Both the position numbers and the translations under genes were made by a program. From the NCBI GenBank assembly GCA_031259805.1, contig JAIRKX010000113.1, positions 1 through 17,045 of the forward strand: a stretch of 17,045 nucleotides of DNA, written 5' to 3'. This DNA comes from Prevotellaceae bacterium. Lineage in GTDB: Bacteria; Bacteroidota; Bacteroidia; Bacteroidales; UBA932. Shown here one piece after another: positions 13,251 through 17,045 of this stretch; within the stretch, counting starts at the first letter, position 1; each line of letters opens with the position of its first letter. A model generated the notes under the pieces. That model searched no databases. It saw only the letters and a list, made by a program, of their open reading frames with translations, and was not told the DNA's origin.

Positions 13251-14861
13251 ATGAATATTTTAGCGCTTATTGTCGGACTGACCGCCGGAGCTGTGACGAC
13301 TTATTTTATTTTTTACCTATGGCATAAAACGCATGCCGCACCTAAGGCCGATTTCGACGCCTTAAATTGCCGGTATAACGACCTCCATACGCAGGCCATC
13401 GTACTGGAAGAAAAACGACTCTTGTTGCAACAGGAGCATTTGCGCGTAGCCGAACGGTTGGCCGAAAAGGAGGCGGAGAACAGCGGCCTGCAAGCGAAAA
13501 CGGCGGCATTGGAAACCACCGTCGCCAATAAGGACCAGCGGACGCAGGAACTGATGCAGACATTCGCCGAACAGAAAAAAGACCTGCTGGCGCAACAGCA
13601 GGAAATAATGCTATTGAAACAAGCGACGGCGGAAGTGAATGCACAAAATGAATCCTTGAAAACCACCCACCGCGCGCAGCTCGAGACCATTCAAAAGCAA
13701 ACGGAACAACTCTCTCAATTAACCGACCGCTACCAGCGCCTGACGGCCGACCACGGCGCCCTGACTGCTAATAACAGCGCCCTGACCGAAAAACTGACCA
13801 CGCAAAAAGAAGAAATACTCGAAATGCAACGAACGGCGCAGTTGCAGTTTGAAAAAATAGCCAATCAAATTCTCGAAGAAAAGTCGGGGAAATTCACAGA
13901 ACTCAATAAAATCAACATCGAAGCCCTGCTGAAGCCGCTGGGGGAAAACATCGACCATTTTAAAAAGAAAGTCGAAGAGACTTACGACAAAGAATCAAAA
14001 CAGCGGTTTTCACTCGAAGAAAAGGTCAAGGAGTTAGTCGAACAAACCAACAAGGTAAGCAATGAAGCCAACAACCTGGCCTCGGCCTTAAAGGGGCAGG
14101 CTAAAAAACAGGGCGACTGGGGCGAAATGATATTAGAAAGCATTCTTCAAAAATCGGGATTGGAACGCGGCCGGGAATATTTTTTACAGCAAACCATCAA
14201 GGACGACGAAGGACATAACCTGCGTCCCGATGTGCTGGTTAAGCTGCCCGACAACCGGATCGTAATTATCGACTCGAAGGTATCGCTCGTGGCTTACGAC
14301 CGTTTTTCGGCAGCCGACACACCGGAAGAGCAGAACATTCACCTCGCCGAGCATCTTAAGTCCGTCTATGCACACATCGACGAACTGCAGACCAAACAAT
14401 ACGACAACTTGCAGGAGTCGCTGGATTTTACCATGATGTTTGTACCCATCGAACCGGCCTATATGATCGCCATCCAGCATGACCCCGAGCTATGGGCCTA
14501 TGCCTATGTCAAACGGATTCTGTTGCTCAGCCCCACGAATTTGATAGCGTGCCTCAAACTCATCGCCGACCTCTGGAAACGCGAGTGGCAAAACAAAAAC
14601 GCCATGGACATCGTCCGGCAAGGGGAATTACTGTATGAAAAGATTGTCGGCTTTGTATCGACGCTTGAAGAGATCGGTCGCCACATCAATAAATCGCAGG
14701 AGGCTTACGCCACCGCTATCAACCAACTCAGCGCCGGACGCGGCAACCTAATCAAACGCGCGATAGATTTAAAAAACCTCGGCCTCAAATCGAGCAAAAC
14801 CATCCCCCCCGCCCTCCTGCCGCTCGATGTGGAAACGGAAGATGTGATAACGACAACATAA
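13251..14861 (+). CDS. rmuC: DNA recombination protein RmuC
   Basis: A 536-residue membrane-anchored coiled-coil protein. Residues 3-24 form one transmembrane helix, residues 34-225 are Gln/Glu/Leu-rich coiled coil, and 260-515 is the RmuC domain, a predicted nuclease-like fold. Signature blocks are KKQGDWGEMILESIL (285-299), LRPDVLVKLPDNRIVIIDSK (324-343), MFVPIEPAYMIA, KRILLLSPTNLIACLK and the DIVRQGELLYEK helix. The RPDV and DSK residues correspond to the conserved putative active-site region. In Escherichia coli rmuC limits inversion between short inverted repeats. ATG 13251 has AGGA seven bases upstream; ATG 13248 is an alternative. The SWIM protein gene follows 3 bp after the stop. Confidence 0.93.
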   Translation: MNILALIVGLTAGAVTTYFIFYLWHKTHAAPKADFDALNCRYNDLHTQAIVLEEKRLLLQQEHLRVAERLAEKEAENSGLQAKTAALETTVANKDQRTQELMQTFAEQKKDLLAQQQEIMLLKQATAEVNAQNESLKTTHRAQLETIQKQTEQLSQLTDRYQRLTADHGALTANNSALTEKLTTQKEEILEMQRTAQLQFEKIANQILEEKSGKFTELNKINIEALLKPLGENIDHFKKKVEETYDKESKQRFSLEEKVKELVEQTNKVSNEANNLASALKGQAKKQGDWGEMILESILQKSGLERGREYFLQQTIKDDEGHNLRPDVLVKLPDNRIVIIDSKVSLVAYDRFSAADTPEEQNIHLAEHLKSVYAHIDELQTKQYDNLQESLDFTMMFVPIEPAYMIAIQHDPELWAYAYVKRILLLSPTNLIACLKLIADLWKREWQNKNAMDIVRQGELLYEKIVGFVSTLEEIGRHINKSQEAYATAINQLSAGRGNLIKRAIDLKNLGLKSSKTIPPALLPLDVETEDVITTT

Positions 14862-14864
14862 CAC

Positions 14865-16445
14865 ATGAACCTAAACAATTTTCACCAATACGTTTCGCCT
14901 AAAATCTATACACGAGGCGAAGAATACTACGACCATGATATGATCGATAATATCGGGCAGGATCAACCTGATACATGGACGGCAGAAGTTTCGGGAAGCA
15001 GCCTCTACTCCGTTGAAATAAAACTGGAGAGCGATGAGATTGTGTCATGGAATTGCAATTGCCCGTACGATTACGGCGATATTTGCAAACACGTAGTGGC
15101 AGTCCTCCTGTATATCAAAAATAATAAGGATCGTCATCCGGCCCCCGCGAAGATTCCGCATTCTCCTCAACAGGAACAACTGACTGAAATTTTAAAACTG
15201 ACGAATCATAAAGAACTGACCGCTTTCCTGTCGCAATATGCCGACACGCACCCCGATTTTTATCAGGCATTAAGCTCCAGCCTTCATCCGCAAAAGAAGC
15301 GCAAGGCTCCGGTCGATTATGAAAAAGCAATACAAAAATGCTTTCATGTAAAAAATGCATACGACATGCCTGATTACCCATACAAAGGAAAAGCAATCTT
15401 TTATAAACTGAATGGTTATATCGAAAATGCCAAATCGTTGCTAAAACTGAATTGTAAGGAAGAAGCACTGACTATTTTACTTTGTATTGTCAAAAAAGCA
15501 GAGGATAATTATGAAAAATATGAAGATTACGATGATGAGTTAGGCAGTGTGTGCCGGGAAGTATGGAGAACCATTGTCGAAATGATTGAATCAGGCTTGC
15601 CGGACAATTTATTGAAAATTTTGATGGATGAAATAAATCGAATGATTGAGGAGGCATTAAAAAACAATCCGAATGCTTCTCGCACCCATTCATTAGTGAT
15701 ATCAAAGATTGAGTTTTTAAAAAGCGCCCACAAAAAAGAAGAGGTAGAAAAAGTAATGACTAATTATTTGCATATACCCGCAATCCGTGAAATTAAACTA
15801 ACAGAACTACTATCAACAAAACAATACCCGCAAGCGCTCGCTTTACTTGACGAAGGAATAAGCTTGGCCGAAAAGCAAGGCCTATCGGGAATAGTGAGCG
15901 ACTGGAAAGATCAAAAATTGTCGGTGTATCAATTGACAGATAACCGGGAAAAGGTAATCGAACTGGCGGAGGACTTGTTCGTTAACGGCAGGGAACGCAT
16001 GAAATATTACCATATCCTGAAAACCGTCATTCCATCCGGGCAGTGGGCAACTTATTTGGATGATTTTCTCTTAAAATCAGGGAAGCAAAAGACGGGAGGA
16101 ATCGGAGGCCATGTATTCGCGCAGATTTACATCAAGGAAGCCTGTTGGGACAGGCTGATGGACTATGTCGAAAAGAATATCCGGTTAGGGATATATTGTT
16201 CATTAGAGGAATATGAATCTCATTTGAGATCGCGATATCCTGCACGGATGTTAGCATTTTACCGATCGCAAATTATGGATTATGCGGCTAAAAATATGGG
16301 AAGAGACTATTATAAATACATAGCCGATGTATTGAAAACAATGAAAGAGTACCCCGGCGGAACGGAAATGGTCAATTCACTGGTAGCTCACTTCAAATCC
16401 ATTTATCCCAATCGTCGTATGATGATAGAGGAGTTAGAAAAATAA
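14865..16445 (+). CDS. SWIM zinc-finger protein with long helical C-terminal region
   Basis: A 526-residue protein. The N terminus (FHQYVSPKIYTRGEEYYDHD) is the typical lead-in to a SWIM domain. The domain itself has Cys64, Cys66, Cys74 and His76 (CNCPYDYGDICKH), matching CxCx(n)CxH, which binds zinc and is associated with DNA or protein contacts. Residues 100-526 are alpha-helical with repeating units suggestive of TPR-like pairs (for example EALTILLCIVKKAEDNYEKY and PQALALLDEGISLAEKQG). No helicase or nuclease domain is present; related SWIM proteins often have SNF2 helicase partners, but none is in the window. It begins 3 bp after rmuC with no ribosome binding site, so it is probably translationally coupled. 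Its base composition is more AT-rich than that of rmuC. Confidence 0.85.
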   Translation: MNLNNFHQYVSPKIYTRGEEYYDHDMIDNIGQDQPDTWTAEVSGSSLYSVEIKLESDEIVSWNCNCPYDYGDICKHVVAVLLYIKNNKDRHPAPAKIPHSPQQEQLTEILKLTNHKELTAFLSQYADTHPDFYQALSSSLHPQKKRKAPVDYEKAIQKCFHVKNAYDMPDYPYKGKAIFYKLNGYIENAKSLLKLNCKEEALTILLCIVKKAEDNYEKYEDYDDELGSVCREVWRTIVEMIESGLPDNLLKILMDEINRMIEEALKNNPNASRTHSLVISKIEFLKSAHKKEEVEKVMTNYLHIPAIREIKLTELLSTKQYPQALALLDEGISLAEKQGLSGIVSDWKDQKLSVYQLTDNREKVIELAEDLFVNGRERMKYYHILKTVIPSGQWATYLDDFLLKSGKQKTGGIGGHVFAQIYIKEACWDRLMDYVEKNIRLGIYCSLEEYESHLRSRYPARMLAFYRSQIMDYAAKNMGRDYYKYIADVLKTMKEYPGGTEMVNSLVAHFKSIYPNRRMMIEELEK

Positions 16446-16584
16446 TTTTTAACTGACGTACATGTACCTGATTCATTTTTGTAACTCACGCAGGCCACGA
16501 GCGACCTGTTAAAAAGCGCCTCGCCGAAGTATCGTCTGAGAGTTATGTTTAGGTACAAAATTTTTCAAATCAACATAAGAATTT
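16446..16584. other. Non-coding leader to the tandem array
   Basis: No credible gene. It includes ACGTACATGTACCT just after the SWIM gene (a short GTACATGTAC palindrome, 16458-16467) and ends in an AT-rich segment, AAATTTTTCAAATC. No convincing terminator for rmuC-SWIM and no TAnnTTTG box was found. Confidence 0.5.
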
Positions 16585-16976
16585 GAAACTGGAGTTTCAA
16601 ACCTTGAAACTTGTGTTTTGAACTTTGAAACGGGAGTTTCAAACCTTGAAACGGGAGTTTCAAACTTTGAAACTTGTGTTTTGAACCTTGAAACTGGAGT
16701 TTCAAACTTTGAAACTGGAGTTTCAAACTTTGAAACTTGTGTTTTAAACCTTGAAACTTGTGTTTAGAACTTTGAAACGGGAGTTTCAAACCTTGAAACT
16801 GGAGTTTTGAACTTTGAAACTGGAGTTTTAAACTTTGAAACTTGTGTTTTGAACTTTGAAACTGGAGTTTTAAACTTTGAAACTTGTGTTTTGAACTTTG
16901 AAACGGGAGTTTCAAACCTTGAAACGGGAGTTTAGAACTTTGAAACGGGAGTTTTAAACGTCCAAACTCCCGTTTC
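16585..16976. repeat. 21-bp tandem repeat array, 18 units plus an inverted cap
   Basis: Eighteen contiguous 21-bp units run from 16585 to 16962, all beginning GAAAC. The next four bases are TGGA, TTGT or GGGA, followed by GTTT, a variable dinucleotide or so, AAC or GAAC, and CTT or TTT. Core order is T,B,G,G,B,T,T,B,B,G,T,T,B,T,B,G,G,G, where T is TGGA, B is TTGT and G is GGGA. Each unit is an imperfect dyad (TTTGAAAC-N4-GTTTCAAA in the best case). After the last unit AAACTCCCGTTTC (16964-16976) is the exact inverse of GAAACGGGAGTTT (16942-16954), giving a 13-bp capped hairpin. There are no unique spacers, so it is not CRISPR. Confidence 0.9.
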
Positions 16977-17045
16977 GAGGAGGCGCCCGCGATTTTTGTT
17001 GCATGACCGTGTCTATCGGATTATGCAAATGACAGTTTGATGTAT
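16977..17045. other. Unassigned flank after the array
   Basis: Sixty-nine bases beginning GAGGAGGCGCCCGCG and then mixed composition. I see no gene start, terminator or repeat here; any gene would lie beyond the window. Confidence 0.4.

Noticed and set aside
16565..16915. 116-residue minus-strand open frame through the tandem array (FQSSKHK/FQSLKLQ heptads)
   Set aside because: The frame is open only because the period is a multiple of three and lacks stops in that frame. It would need a TTG start with no ribosome site, and the unit differences are almost all amino-acid changing.
16585..16976. CRISPR array
   Set aside because: Units are contiguous 21-mers with no unique spacers, and there are no cas genes nearby.

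Overview
The window looks like a chromosomal segment from a member of the Bacteroidota, most likely order Bacteroidales. Several genes are preceded by the phylum's atypical promoter (TTTG about 19-20 bp upstream of TAnnTTTG), Shine-Dalgarno sites are mostly absent, and the protein families fit (DUF3127, NhaD, an NfnA/GltD-like pair, lipoproteins). I cannot assign a genus. Most of it is housekeeping or metabolic DNA; the accessory signal sits in the non-coding stretches.

Layout. 1-125 is the right end of a repeat element. 194-2668 (+) is a three-gene unit: a ureohydrolase of the arginase/agmatinase superfamily, an FKBP-type prolyl isomerase lipoprotein and a DUF3127 protein with an SSB-like tail, closed by a strong intrinsic terminator. 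2669-2962 is non-coding and rich in hairpins. 2963-6233 (-) reads, from its promoter, NfnA-like flavoprotein, NfnB/GltD-like subunit, a small Cys-rich membrane protein, then an AcpH-like phosphodiesterase. 6234-7074 has no intact gene: it holds a complete 436-bp element with 54-bp terminal inverted repeats (a MITE candidate, sister to the copy at 1-125), then a decayed IS3-like remnant whose end abuts the def stop codon. 7075-8063 (-) is ruvX-def, divergent from a tRNA-Pro(GGG) at 8149-8222. 8328-11705 (-) carries a MATE transporter, NhaD and a cytidylate kinase-like protein. 11875-12477 (-) is dihydrofolate reductase with an odd tail, and 12558-13148 (-) a lipoprotein with a flavin reductase-like domain. 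Divergent from that, 13251-16445 (+) is rmuC followed by a SWIM zinc-finger protein. The window closes with a 21-bp tandem-repeat array (16585-16976).

How the genes relate. The NfnA/NfnB-like pair should form a soluble iron-sulfur flavoprotein that transfers electrons between NAD(P)H and ferredoxin. NhaD and the MATE protein are both ion-coupled membrane transporters. RmuC and the SWIM protein are 3 bp apart and likely co-transcribed; both families point to nucleic-acid transactions. The most unusual structure is the 21-bp array: 18 units in three core variants, each an imperfect dyad, ending in a perfect 13-bp inverted repeat. Much of its variation preserves base pairing, through G-U wobbles, only in a plus-strand RNA.
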